From PKWO01 sp036384915 (GTDB lineage Bacteria > Pseudomonadota > Gammaproteobacteria > Burkholderiales > Burkholderiaceae_D), in assembly GCA_036384915.1 (NCBI GenBank), contig DASVLJ010000071.1, positions 310,001 through 374,000 of the forward strand: DNA of 64,000 nucleotides, in the 5' to 3' direction. Each line of letters opens with the position of its first letter. The stretch's first letter is position 1. Positions 49,340-58,173 of the stretch are shown one piece after another. The position numbers and the translations under genes were made by a program. The notes under the pieces are model-generated. The model searched no databases, was not told the DNA's origin, and saw only the letters and a list, made by a program, of their open reading frames with translations.

Positions 49340-52269
49340 ATGTCGTGACCGGAATGACGATGGCAAAAGCCATGAACCATACCAGACCGCTGCTTCGCTT
49401 CTTGCTCGCCGCGCTGTTGCTGCTGCCTCTGCTGCCGTCCTTGCCGGCAGCGGCGGCGGAGATCGATTGCGAGCAAATGCTGGCGGCGACGGCCGCGAAA
49501 AAATTCGACAAGCCAACGATCAAGGTGGCGCAGGAGCGCCTGGCCCTGCTTGGCTACGACCCGGGAGAGATCGATGGATGGCTCGGGCCGAATACGCGCG
49601 GCGCCTTGCTGCGTTTCTGCACGGACGAAAAATTCGCGCGCACGCCGGACCTTCTCGCCACGTTGCGCGAACACGTGACCATCTTCCAGGCCTACAAGAA
49701 CTGGCTCACGACTTTGGCGAGCGACGATTTCCAGAAATGGGCCGCGCAACAAGCCGATGCCGCGGACATCGAACGGATACGCCGGTCCGGCAACGCCGCC
49801 GAAGTCATCGCCGTGCTGAGCCGCTTCGACAAACGGAAGGCCGCCGCGGCAAGACCCGCCAAGCTCAGAAGCGATGCCGAAGCGCCGGTCAGCTACCATT
49901 TGACCAAGGACGATCTGGCCCAGTTGAAGACCCGCGAAGTGCTTTCCGTACGGGTCGGTAAATTGCTGGACAAGGCCTACGGCGACGAAGGCGAATTCGA
50001 AACGGCGGCAGACAGCGTTTTGAAGAATGCGGCGGATTCCGACGAATACCTGCACTTGGCGAAAAAATACGGTGTACAACAAACCGGCTACACGCTCACC
50101 GATGCTTCGCTCGCCGATCTCAAAACAGCGGACGTGCCGGACTACGTGCTCGACGCCCTGCAAAAAATCAAGGACTTGAATTACGCCGACGGCGATCTCG
50201 ATACCACCGTCACATCCCAGCTCGGCGCCTTGAGCGCCGAAGCGATGGGCTTCAAGCAGGAATTCGTCAAGCTGGCGGAGGTGACGCCGACAGGCGGCAG
50301 CCTGACCGACGCTGCGCTGCAGAAATTCACGGCCGCGCATCAGGGAGATCTGCTGGCGGCCGCAACGGCGGAGCAAGTCGCGCAGATCAAGGGTGTGAAA
50401 TACAAGGACGATGCCGCTCTGGCAGCCGCGGTGCAAAAGATATTGACGGACATCGCGACGCAGATCGAGAGCTACCGCGGCCTGATCGTCCAGGCGGCGG
50501 AAGAATCCTCATCCTACCTGATCGACAAGGCGCAGGCGCGCGAAATTCCCAAGATGATCAAGGACTCGGCGGTGCCGGAAATTTTTCTGACCATGCTGGC
50601 CGGCATGCAGGACGTCGATTACCCCGACGCCAACCTGTTCTGGCTGGCGACCAAGTCCAGAGTCGAAATGTCCGCGCCCAAGGACCCGTTCAAAGTCAGC
50701 ATCCGGAGCGTGATCGAGCGAAACAATGCCAACAAAATCGATGCGGCATTGATGGCGAAGTTCAAGGAAGCGAAGCTGCCCCCTTCCATCCTCGACCAGT
50801 TGGAAAGCCTGCAAGGCCGCGAGTTCGCGAACACCGAAGCGCTGGAACATGAAATCAGCCGGATGTTCAGGCAATTGGGCGCGGAGTACGACCGATACCG
50901 CGTGTTGATACTGGCACAAGCCCAGAAAAGGCACGCTTTCGATCCGACCCGGCATATTCAATGGAGCGGCAACGGGTGCAACTGCGTCGACCATGCGCTG
51001 TATGGCAGCGTCTACGGGTTTTACCCCTATTGGATGGCCGGCGGCAGTCAAGCCGTCGATTTCAGCGTGCAATCCCGCATCGGGTACTACGGCCTGACGT
51101 TCGACAACCAGGGGAACGTGACGGAACCGGCCCGCTGGAGCGCAGTGAACACCGCCTTCCTGAGCGAAGCGCGCAGGTTCGGCACCAAGGTCGACCTCGT
51201 CATCTACAAAAAAGACTGGAAGGGATGGAGCGATGTCGCCGACGAAGACAAGGCAAGCCTGTTCAAGAAGCTGGCTGCCGACATCGCCACCCTCGTCAAG
51301 CTGCCGATGACGGACCTGTTTTCCAAGGTGAAACCGGTGGTTTCGATGGGCGCGGCGCCGCCGCCCATCATGGGCGACGGCGTGACCCTGTATTTCGCGG
51401 AATATCCGCGCGACCCGGCCTCGGTCACCGCGTTCAGAAACTTTATTCTCGCGTTGCACGACGAACTCGCGGCGCAACGGCGATCGCTATCGATCAATAT
51501 CGTCTTCCGCAGCGAGGAAATCGGAAAAGGCATCTACGACTACCAGAACCTGCTGGATTTGAAAGACGCGATCGAAAAGTCGAATGGAGCGCAGAGCCCC
51601 GGCCTCAAAACCCTGTTCCTGCTATTGCTTCAGGAGCCGACTGCCAATGACGAAAAAAAGGTGCGGCGCTTCATCGAACACGGCCTGACCGGCGAAAAGC
51701 TGGTCAGGCTGCTGCGCAGCATCGTCACCGTAGTGACCTACGACGGCCATAGCGAAAGCCAGTTGACGGACGACGTCCTTTACGCCAAGGACAACTTCGG
51801 CGGGATCGGCTTCTGGACGCTGCCGGTCGCGGTGCAGGGAAAAGACGCTCCCGCCGATGCGGCTGCGGCAGCCGGCGCCGCCTTGTCTGCCGACAAGGTG
51901 CTCGCCGGAGCCTACGTCAACGCGAAGGAAAGCGACACGCCCGCGCAAGCTGCCGTGTGCGGCGTCGTCTGCCCGAACAGATGGGCGTTCCGGATCAGTT
52001 GGGATGTCTTCGTCATCGCCTTGCTGACGAGCGCCGTGCTGTACGTCACAGCCTGCGAATGCCGCAGTTTCTTCGCCTCCAATTTCGTCCTGTTTCTTGC
52101 CGGCGTGGTCGCGCCATTTCTCGCGCTGACTTTTGCGCTGCTGTTCTGCGACCCTTCATGGCGGCAGATATCGAGAGGGAACGGCATATTGATCCTGGTC
52201 ACCGCGGCCGGCCTGGCCTACGCCATCTGGAGCTATCTGGAAAAGAAAAGGAGCGCAGACCTGCCATGA
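49336..52269 (+). CDS. envelope-anchored protein: signal peptide, peptidoglycan-binding domain, GH18-like region, three C-terminal membrane helices
   Basis: 977 residues using GTG 49336, which overlaps the ATPase stop (GTGA) and has AAGGAAGGG upstream; ATG 49354, 49360 or 49372 are alternatives. A Leu/Ala-rich signal peptide (to about residue 41) is followed by a peptidoglycan-binding fold (about 57-97, QERLALLGYDPGEIDGWLGPNTRGALLRFC). A long helical region (about 100-530) follows. A GH18-like segment (about 540-800: YGSVYGFYPYWM, then YFAEYPRDPASVTAFRNFI, NIVFRSEEIG) lacks the canonical DGxDxDxE catalytic motif. Three hydrophobic helices occupy about 888-968. The protein could tether particles to, or release them through, the envelope; this is inference. 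Confidence 0.75.
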   Translation: MNVVTGMTMAKAMNHTRPLLRFLLAALLLLPLLPSLPAAAAEIDCEQMLAATAAKKFDKPTIKVAQERLALLGYDPGEIDGWLGPNTRGALLRFCTDEKFARTPDLLATLREHVTIFQAYKNWLTTLASDDFQKWAAQQADAADIERIRRSGNAAEVIAVLSRFDKRKAAAARPAKLRSDAEAPVSYHLTKDDLAQLKTREVLSVRVGKLLDKAYGDEGEFETAADSVLKNAADSDEYLHLAKKYGVQQTGYTLTDASLADLKTADVPDYVLDALQKIKDLNYADGDLDTTVTSQLGALSAEAMGFKQEFVKLAEVTPTGGSLTDAALQKFTAAHQGDLLAAATAEQVAQIKGVKYKDDAALAAAVQKILTDIATQIESYRGLIVQAAEESSSYLIDKAQAREIPKMIKDSAVPEIFLTMLAGMQDVDYPDANLFWLATKSRVEMSAPKDPFKVSIRSVIERNNANKIDAALMAKFKEAKLPPSILDQLESLQGREFANTEALEHEISRMFRQLGAEYDRYRVLILAQAQKRHAFDPTRHIQWSGNGCNCVDHALYGSVYGFYPYWMAGGSQAVDFSVQSRIGYYGLTFDNQGNVTEPARWSAVNTAFLSEARRFGTKVDLVIYKKDWKGWSDVADEDKASLFKKLAADIATLVKLPMTDLFSKVKPVVSMGAAPPPIMGDGVTLYFAEYPRDPASVTAFRNFILALHDELAAQRRSLSINIVFRSEEIGKGIYDYQNLLDLKDAIEKSNGAQSPGLKTLFLLLLQEPTANDEKKVRRFIEHGLTGEKLVRLLRSIVTVVTYDGHSESQLTDDVLYAKDNFGGIGFWTLPVAVQGKDAPADAAAAAGAALSADKVLAGAYVNAKESDTPAQAAVCGVVCPNRWAFRISWDVFVIALLTSAVLYVTACECRSFFASNFVLFLAGVVAPFLALTFALLFCDPSWRQISRGNGILILVTAAGLAYAIWSYLEKKRSADLP

Positions 52270-52874
52270 TGACCCTGACGGAAAAGGCCACGATCATGCA
52301 CTACCACCGGCACCGCATCGCCGAATTCGAAGGCGGCACGGTCGAAGCCTTGGGCTACCGCAACGGCGACAGCCAGGCCAAGCGCTTCGCCGCCCTGGCC
52401 ACGGTGGGCGCCATCGACGGAAAAAGCGTGCTCGACGTCGGCTGCGGCCACGGCGACCTGAAAGGCTACCTCGACATGCACTACCACGGCTTCAGCTATG
52501 TCGGCATCGATCAAATGGCTGAATTCGTCTTGCAGGCGCGCGAGCGCTACGGCAATCGTCCCGGTTGCTATTTTTGCGTCGCCGATGCCGAGGCCGCGGA
52601 GCTGCCGCGGGCCGATTACGTCTTCGCCTCCGGCATGCTGGCCTATCGCAGCGGCGACGAGGGCCACGCCTATGCCATGATCGAAAAAATGTACCGCGCG
52701 GCCGATCGTGCGCTGGCTTTCAACATGCTCGACGCCGCAGCCTTCCCGCCGCACCCTCTGCTGGTGGGGCACGACGCAGCGGCCGTGATGGATTTTTGCA
52801 CGCGCCTGACTCCCGATGCGAAGTTGGTGCGCGGCTATCTGGAAGACGATTTCACCGTGCTGATGTACAAGTAA
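52266..52874 (+). CDS. class I SAM-dependent methyltransferase
   Basis: 202 residues; ATG 52266 overlaps the preceding stop (ATGA); a second ATG follows directly. The SAM-binding loop VLDVGCGHGDLKGYL (about 58-72), acidic residue in YVGIDQMAEF and ADAEAAELPRADYVFASGMLAY fit the class I fold. No substrate-specific domain is attached. Methyltransferases are not standard eCIS components; tight translational coupling to the envelope protein argues for a role in this system, such as modifying a particle protein or cargo, or it may be a passenger gene. Confidence 0.85.
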   Translation: MMTLTEKATIMHYHRHRIAEFEGGTVEALGYRNGDSQAKRFAALATVGAIDGKSVLDVGCGHGDLKGYLDMHYHGFSYVGIDQMAEFVLQARERYGNRPGCYFCVADAEAAELPRADYVFASGMLAYRSGDEGHAYAMIEKMYRAADRALAFNMLDAAAFPPHPLLVGHDAAAVMDFCTRLTPDAKLVRGYLEDDFTVLMYK

Positions 52875-52917
52875 GCGAAGCAGGCAGCAAGCAATATTCC
52901 TCAACTTGGAGGTCGAT

Positions 52918-53646
52918 ATGAAACACAAAGCGAAACTGGCGGACGAGACCGCAACGCAAAGCCAGGCGGCACAACGCAAAGCCGGCGCCCAATCCGGTAG
53001 TGAGCGGGCACAGGACATCGCGAACAGCCCAGCCATGACCGCACAGCGCAGGAGGCTGGAGAGCATGTTCGGCAGCGTCGCGCAGCGTGTGGAAGAAGAG
53101 GAACCGCTGCAAGGCAGGTTCGAGACGGCGCAACGCGTGGAAGAGGAAGAACCCTTGCAGGGAAAATTCGAGACCGCGCAGCGTGTGGAGGAAGAGGAGC
53201 CGCTGCAAGGCAGGTTCGAGACGGCGCAGCGGGTGGAAGAGGAAGAACCCTTGCAGGGAAAATTCGCCGGACAGGGTACGGCACAGCTGCAGGACGATTC
53301 CGCCCCGCCCAACCGCACGGGCCTGCCGGACAATCTGAAATCCGGTGTCGAATCGCTATCCGGCATGTCGCTGGACCACGTCCGCGTCCACTACAATTCT
53401 TCCCAGCCGGCCAGCCTGCAAGCGCACGCCTATGCCCAGGGCTCCGACATCCATGTCGGACCGGGGCAGGAGCAGCATCTGCCGCATGAAGCTTGGCACG
53501 TTGTGCAGCAGGCGCAGGGCCGTGTCCAGCCGACCATGCAGATGAACGACGGCGTGCCAGTCAACGACGACCGCCATCTGGAGAACGAAGCCGACGTCAT
53601 GGGCGCGAAGGCAATGCAGATGAAGGATGACGGCGGCCATGGCTAG
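52918..53646 (+). CDS. DUF4157 (eCIS-core) metallopeptidase-like protein, candidate cargo
   Basis: 242 residues; GGAGG precedes ATG 52918. The N-terminal 120 residues are hydrophilic and include four tandem 16-residue repeats (AQRVEEEEPLQGRFET type, residues 55-118). The C-terminal DUF4157 domain has GLPDNLKSGVESLSGMSLDHVRVHYNSSQPASLQAHAYAQGSDIHVGPGQE and the zinc motif HEAWH (190-194), with a third acidic ligand in HLENEAD. DUF4157 domains are characteristic of eCIS-linked proteins and are believed to act as proteases or loading/processing modules of toxins. Here no toxin domain follows, so it may itself be the effector, or a maturation protease. Confidence 0.85.
   Translation: MKHKAKLADETATQSQAAQRKAGAQSGSERAQDIANSPAMTAQRRRLESMFGSVAQRVEEEEPLQGRFETAQRVEEEEPLQGKFETAQRVEEEEPLQGRFETAQRVEEEEPLQGKFAGQGTAQLQDDSAPPNRTGLPDNLKSGVESLSGMSLDHVRVHYNSSQPASLQAHAYAQGSDIHVGPGQEQHLPHEAWHVVQQAQGRVQPTMQMNDGVPVNDDRHLENEADVMGAKAMQMKDDGGHG
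53080..53271 (+). repeat. four 48-bp tandem repeats in the DUF4157 gene
   Basis: Each unit encodes 16 residues; the residue after PLQG alternates Arg, Lys, Arg, Lys, so a 96-bp double unit was duplicated most recently. Confidence 0.93.
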
Positions 53647-53677
53647 CATCCGGTTTTCACGGAAGCGCACCTGAAAC

Positions 53678-56494
53678 ATGCCTTTGCGCAAACCATATCG
53701 GCGTTTGGCGCCGGCCCTGTTGCTCGCGGCCGGCTTGTTGTTCCCCTGCCTTGTCCGGGCGGTCACCCCCGCCCTGGCGGCAGGCTACGGTCACACCGTC
53801 GTCTTGAATGCGGACGGCACGGCGGCAAGCTGGGGCGACAATGCGCAGGGCCAATTGGGAAGCGGCTCAGTCCCCTACGGCCTGACGCCGCTGGCCGTTC
53901 CCAAGCTCGCGGGAGGAGGCTCGCTGGCTGTCGGACGCGCACATACCTTGCTGCTCAAGTCGGACGGCACCGTCATGGCTTGGGGCGGCAATTACCCCAA
54001 CGGACAGCTCGGCGACGGTTCCTTGAAGGACCAGGCCAGCCCGATTGCCGTCCCGGCGTTGAGCGGCATCGTCGCCGTGGCGGCCGGCGGCGACCACAGT
54101 GTCGCCCTGAAGAATGACGGAACTGTGCTGACGTGGGGCAAGAATGTCTCCGGCGAACTGGGCGACGGCACCACCGTCGGGCATGCGACACCCGCGCTCG
54201 TAGCAGGCCTGGCGGGCATCAAATCGGTGGCCGCGGGGCGCGACCATACGGTGGCCGTCAACGCAGACGGCAGCGTGTATGCCTGGGGCGGCAACCTCCT
54301 CGGGCAATTGGGCGACGGCAGCACCACGAGCCGCCCGAAACCTGTCGTTGTGCGTGGCCTGACCGGCGTGCTGGCGGTGGCGGCGGGCGACGGCCACACC
54401 GTGGCGCTGATGTCCGACGGGACCGTGCAAACCTGGGGCGACAATAGTCATGGTCAGTTGGGAGACGGCAGCACCACGGGGCGCAGCAACCCGGCGCGCG
54501 TGCCCGGTCTCTCCGGCGTGGTGGCAATTGCGGCCGGCGGCGCGTTCACCATAGCCCTCAAGGCCGACCATACCGTCGTCGCTTGGGGCGACAACAGCCA
54601 TGGGCAACTGGGCGACGGCAGCGCTGTGGAACGGCATACGAGCGCCGCCATCCCCCTGCTCGCCGGCGTGGTGGCGATTGCCGCGGGCGAGAGCCATGCC
54701 GTGGCGCTCAAGGCCGACGGCACGGTGCTGGCATGGGGCTGGAACTACGCTGGCCAGCTTGGAAACGGCAGCTGGGGCACGGACAATGCCAGCCCGCAAG
54801 CGGTGGACGGCGTCAATCCCGGCGCAACATCGACCGATCTGGCACAGTCGCTACAATTTGAAGCGGCCCCCACGCTGAGCGTGGGAGGCACCGCCCGGAT
54901 CGCCGCGGACAGCGACTCCGGGCTCACCGTCCGGATGGAGAGCGCAACACCGGCCGTCTGCGCAGTGGACGGCGATACCGTCAAGGGGCGCAAAGCCGGA
55001 ACCTGCACGCTCGTAGCCAGCCAGCAGGGCGACGCACGCTACGACGCCGCCGCGCAAGCGAGACAAAACATCATTGTCGGCAAAGGGAGCCAAACTCTCC
55101 GCTACGGCAACGTGCCGCTCCTGTTCGTGCCGCGCCAGGGCCTGCTAACCGCCAGTTCCAGCGCGGGGCTTCCCGTGCGCCTGGAAAGCCTGACCCCGGC
55201 CCTGTGCAGCGTCGAAGGAAATACCGTCACGGCCCGCTCGGCGGGCATGTGCACCGTCGTCGCGCAACAGGCCGGCAACGAAGACTACAACCCCGCCACG
55301 CCGGCCACGCTTTCGCTTCAGGTAACGAAAAACCTGCTCGTCATGCCGGCGCTCGCCGCGGGTGCCGCCCACAGTGTCGCGTTGATGCACGACGGCACGC
55401 TCAGCGCCTGGGGCGACGATGCGCAAGGCCAGCTGGGCGACGGCAATACGGCGGCACGTATCAAGCAAACCCGGCTGTCCGGCATTGCCGAAGGCGTTAA
55501 ATTATCGGCCGGCGCCTACCATACGCTGCTGCGCAAGTTCGACGGCAGCGTATTGGCCTGGGGCGACAACAGCAAGGGGCAATTGGGCGATGGCAGTACG
55601 CAGGACCGCCACTCGCCGGTTGCGGTTGCGGGCTTGGCCGGGGTCCTGTCGGTGGCAGCCGGTTCCTGGCACAGCGTGGCATTGCTGAACGACGGCACGG
55701 TTTGGGCCTGGGGCATGAACAATAGAGGCCAGCTCGGCGACGCCACGACCGTGGAGCGCCATCGCCCCCAAGCGGTGCCGGCCTTGAGCGACGTGATAGC
55801 AATCGCCGCCGGACATGCCCACACCGTGGCGCTCAAGCGCGACGGCAGCGTCCTGGCCTGGGGCGACAATTCACACGGCCAGTTGGGCGACGGCACCACG
55901 ACCGACCGTGCCAGCCCGGCGCCGGTGCCGGGCCTCGGCGACGTAGCGGCCATCGCGGCGGGCGGCAGCCATACGCTTGCCCTCAAGACCGACGGCACCG
56001 TCGTCGCCTGGGGAGGCAATGCCGACGGTCAACTGGGCAATGGCGCCCTCAAGGACAGCCTGGTCCCGGTTGCGGTGCCCAAGCTCGCCGGCGTGCTGAC
56101 AGTAGCGGCGGGCGGCACGCACAGCGTCGCGCTCATGCCGGACGGCACCGTCGTATCCTGGGGCAGCAACCGTTACGGCCAGCTCGGCGACGGCAGCCGG
56201 AAAGACAGTCCCGCTCCCGTGCCTGCGGCCAAACTCGCCGACGTCATCGCCATCGCGGCGGGCGAAAACCATACGCTCGCGTTCAAGTCGGACGGCAGCA
56301 AGATGGCCTGGGGCAGCAACAGCGCCGGCCAGCTCGGTGACGGTAGCACCACCGATCAGCCGGCCCCGGTGCCGGTATTGGAACCCGTGGGATGGGAAGT
56401 GTGGAAATGGGTTTGGCAAGAAATCAAGGAACTGCCGAAGCTGTTGGAAATCAAGCCGCCGGAGTTGCCGAAACCGCCTGAATTGCCAAAATAG
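53678..56494 (+). CDS. secreted RCC1-type double beta-propeller protein
   Basis: 938 residues with a Sec signal peptide (about 1-28). Fourteen RCC1 repeats of the pattern AAGxxHTVALKxDGTVxAWGxNxxGQLGDGS are present as two sets of seven (about 30-385 and 555-905). That equals two complete seven-bladed propellers. Two Ig-like/MG-type domains (about 390-470 and 470-550) separate them. The C-terminus ends in a Pro-rich PPELPKPPELPK tail. RCC1 repeats are eukaryote-like and are used by bacterial effectors and surface proteins to bind host proteins. The gene lies between the DUF4157 and PAAR genes, so a targeting, adhesion or effector role with the eCIS is inferred, although a signal peptide argues against loading from the cytoplasm. 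Confidence 0.88.
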   Translation: MPLRKPYRRLAPALLLAAGLLFPCLVRAVTPALAAGYGHTVVLNADGTAASWGDNAQGQLGSGSVPYGLTPLAVPKLAGGGSLAVGRAHTLLLKSDGTVMAWGGNYPNGQLGDGSLKDQASPIAVPALSGIVAVAAGGDHSVALKNDGTVLTWGKNVSGELGDGTTVGHATPALVAGLAGIKSVAAGRDHTVAVNADGSVYAWGGNLLGQLGDGSTTSRPKPVVVRGLTGVLAVAAGDGHTVALMSDGTVQTWGDNSHGQLGDGSTTGRSNPARVPGLSGVVAIAAGGAFTIALKADHTVVAWGDNSHGQLGDGSAVERHTSAAIPLLAGVVAIAAGESHAVALKADGTVLAWGWNYAGQLGNGSWGTDNASPQAVDGVNPGATSTDLAQSLQFEAAPTLSVGGTARIAADSDSGLTVRMESATPAVCAVDGDTVKGRKAGTCTLVASQQGDARYDAAAQARQNIIVGKGSQTLRYGNVPLLFVPRQGLLTASSSAGLPVRLESLTPALCSVEGNTVTARSAGMCTVVAQQAGNEDYNPATPATLSLQVTKNLLVMPALAAGAAHSVALMHDGTLSAWGDDAQGQLGDGNTAARIKQTRLSGIAEGVKLSAGAYHTLLRKFDGSVLAWGDNSKGQLGDGSTQDRHSPVAVAGLAGVLSVAAGSWHSVALLNDGTVWAWGMNNRGQLGDATTVERHRPQAVPALSDVIAIAAGHAHTVALKRDGSVLAWGDNSHGQLGDGTTTDRASPAPVPGLGDVAAIAAGGSHTLALKTDGTVVAWGGNADGQLGNGALKDSLVPVAVPKLAGVLTVAAGGTHSVALMPDGTVVSWGSNRYGQLGDGSRKDSPAPVPAAKLADVIAIAAGENHTLAFKSDGSKMAWGSNSAGQLGDGSTTDQPAPVPVLEPVGWEVWKWVWQEIKELPKLLEIKPPELPKPPELPK

Positions 56495-56535
56495 GTGAGC
56501 CAGCGGCTAGGGATGGAAAACAAGGAGAAAGTGAA

Positions 56536-56922
56536 ATGGGACAACAGGTTTGCATGGGCGCACTACTCAAATGCAGCTTCGGCATGGCGCCGAGTTCCCT
56601 GATGGTGCTGCCGAAAAACCGCGTGACGACGCAAACGCCCGACGCCAACATCATGGACAACATTCCACTGGTGAATATCCTGCCCTTCGGCATGTGCCAG
56701 AGTCCCGCCAATCCAGCCGTGGCGGCGGCAACGGCCGCAGCGATGGGCGTACTCACCCCCATGCCGTGCGTGCCGGCCACGGCCGCACCATGGGCACCCG
56801 GCAGTCCGACGGTGTTGATCGCCAACATGCCCGCGCTGAACAATTCCTCCAAGCTGATGTGCTCGTTCGGCGGCGTCATCGAAGTGACTTTCGCGGGACA
56901 GGCCACCGTTTCGATACCCTGA
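56536..56922 (+). CDS. PAAR-like spike tip protein, DUF4280 (Pvc10/Afp10-like)
   Basis: 128 residues; AAGGAGA precedes ATG 56536. The QVCMGALLKCSFGMAPSSLMVLP opening, the NIPPFGMC-type block (NILPFGMCQSPANP), TPMPCVP and KLMCSFGGVIEVT with regularly placed Cys are the DUF4280 signature of a sharp PAAR-like cone. It caps the VgrG-like spike encoded 22 kb upstream. Position at the end of the cluster is unusual but its family is unambiguous. Confidence 0.92.
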   Translation: MGQQVCMGALLKCSFGMAPSSLMVLPKNRVTTQTPDANIMDNIPLVNILPFGMCQSPANPAVAAATAAAMGVLTPMPCVPATAAPWAPGSPTVLIANMPALNNSSKLMCSFGGVIEVTFAGQATVSIP

Positions 56923-57228
56923 CCGGACCGTCAGAAGATGTGCGCAAGACCTTCGGGCACGACAGCCCATGCGTGCATGCGCTCGTCATAAACGGGACAT
57001 CCGAGGCCGGGGAATGCCGCGCCGGCGAATGTGCCGGCTGAAATGCCGATAAAGCCTTCCATCCAGGCTGCGTTGTAATACGCAGTCGCGCCGCATAACA
57101 AAACGGATATCACAGGCGCAAAAAATGTGATTGGTCAAACGGCAGGACATATTCCACCATTAATCGGTCGCGGGACAGCCTGCGATGGAGACATTGCGTG
57201 CAAACGCCCAATAAACAGTGAGAACAAC
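56923..57228. other. intergenic region between the eCIS cluster and the GH43 gene
   Basis: 306 bp. A 60-codon minus-strand frame (56931-57113, GTG start) reads plausibly near its end (FPGLGCPVYDERMHAWAVVPEGLAHIF) but has no ribosome-binding site or known match, and may be a remnant. No clear terminator is visible. Confidence 0.4.
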
Positions 57229-58173
57229 ATGATGAAAAAATTGAATCTACTCAAGAAATGGGCCGCCGTCGGCAGCCTGCTCCTCGGCAACACCCTGCTC
57301 GCTCCAGACGCATCGGCTTCGACTTGGGCGCTCTCGGGCTCGATCGTCACGCACGATCCGAGCATCTACAAGGAAGGCAGCACCTGGTGGATATTCGAAA
57401 CCAGCGACACCGGGATGGGTGTCAAGTATTCCGCCGACGGGCATGCATGGAAGCAGGGTGTCAGCCTGTTCGGCAGCGGCCTGTCCTGGTGGGGCGCCTA
57501 CAACGGCAATACCAAGATGGTCTGGGCTCCGGACATCCATGACTGGAACGGCCGCGCCATCGTCTACTACGCCGTTTCCACCTTCGGCTCCAACAAGTCG
57601 GCCATCGGCCTGGCCACCGCCACCAGCATCGCCAAGGGCGACTGGGTCGATCATGGTGCCATATTGACATCCAGCACGAGCAGCAATTTCAATGCCATCG
57701 ATCCGAATTTCTCGGTCGATACTTCGGGCCAACCCTGGCTCACCTTCGGTTCCTGGTTCAGCGGTATCTATACCACGCGTGTTGATCCGACAACGCTAAA
57801 ACCCACGGGCAGCTGGTATCACCTTGCCGCGGACAGCTCGGGTATCGAAAATTCCTTCATCATGCATAACGGCAGCTACTACTACCTGTTCGTATCGAAG
57901 GGAACATGCTGTGCCAACGCGAACAGCACCTACCACATCTCCTATGGCAGGTCGACCAGCATGACGGGTCCGTATCTGGACAAGAACGGCGTGAACATGC
58001 TCAATGGCGGCGGCACCACTCTGGAGGCCGGCTCGGGCGAATTCATCGCGCCGGGCGGCGAATCGGTCAGCAACGGCGCGATGGTGCGGCACAAGCTCGA
58101 CAGTGCCAACAACTACACGCCCATCATGTTCATCAACGATCTGTATTTCAGCAACGGCTGGCCGACGTTCTGA
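57229..58173 (+). CDS. GH43-family arabinanase-like secreted glycosidase
   Basis: 314 residues from the first of two adjacent ATGs (57229/57232). Signal peptide to about residue 31. The five-bladed propeller of GH43 is indicated by the acidic triad: D43 in HDPSIYK (base), D158 in AIDPNFSVD (modulator) and E207 in GIENSFIMH (acid), plus MVWAPDIHDW. This arrangement matches endo-1,5-alpha-L-arabinanases that open arabinan side chains of plant pectin. It is followed with a one-base overlap (TGATG) by a lipase-chaperone-like gene, an unexpected pairing. Confidence 0.88.
   Translation: MMKKLNLLKKWAAVGSLLLGNTLLAPDASASTWALSGSIVTHDPSIYKEGSTWWIFETSDTGMGVKYSADGHAWKQGVSLFGSGLSWWGAYNGNTKMVWAPDIHDWNGRAIVYYAVSTFGSNKSAIGLATATSIAKGDWVDHGAILTSSTSSNFNAIDPNFSVDTSGQPWLTFGSWFSGIYTTRVDPTTLKPTGSWYHLAADSSGIENSFIMHNGSYYYLFVSKGTCCANANSTYHISYGRSTSMTGPYLDKNGVNMLNGGGTTLEAGSGEFIAPGGESVSNGAMVRHKLDSANNYTPIMFINDLYFSNGWPTF

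Noticed and set aside
27707..56922. Prophage or type VI secretion interpretation of the contractile genes
   Set aside because: No capsid, portal, terminase, integrase, holin or lysin genes, and no TssB/C/J/L/M components; DUF4255, DUF5908, two gp19-type tubes, the Pvc14-type tape and the Pvc15-type ATPase identify an extracellular injection system.
56931..57113. 60-codon minus-strand gene
   Set aside because: GTG start without ribosome-binding site and no recognised family; kept only as a note in the intergenic entry.
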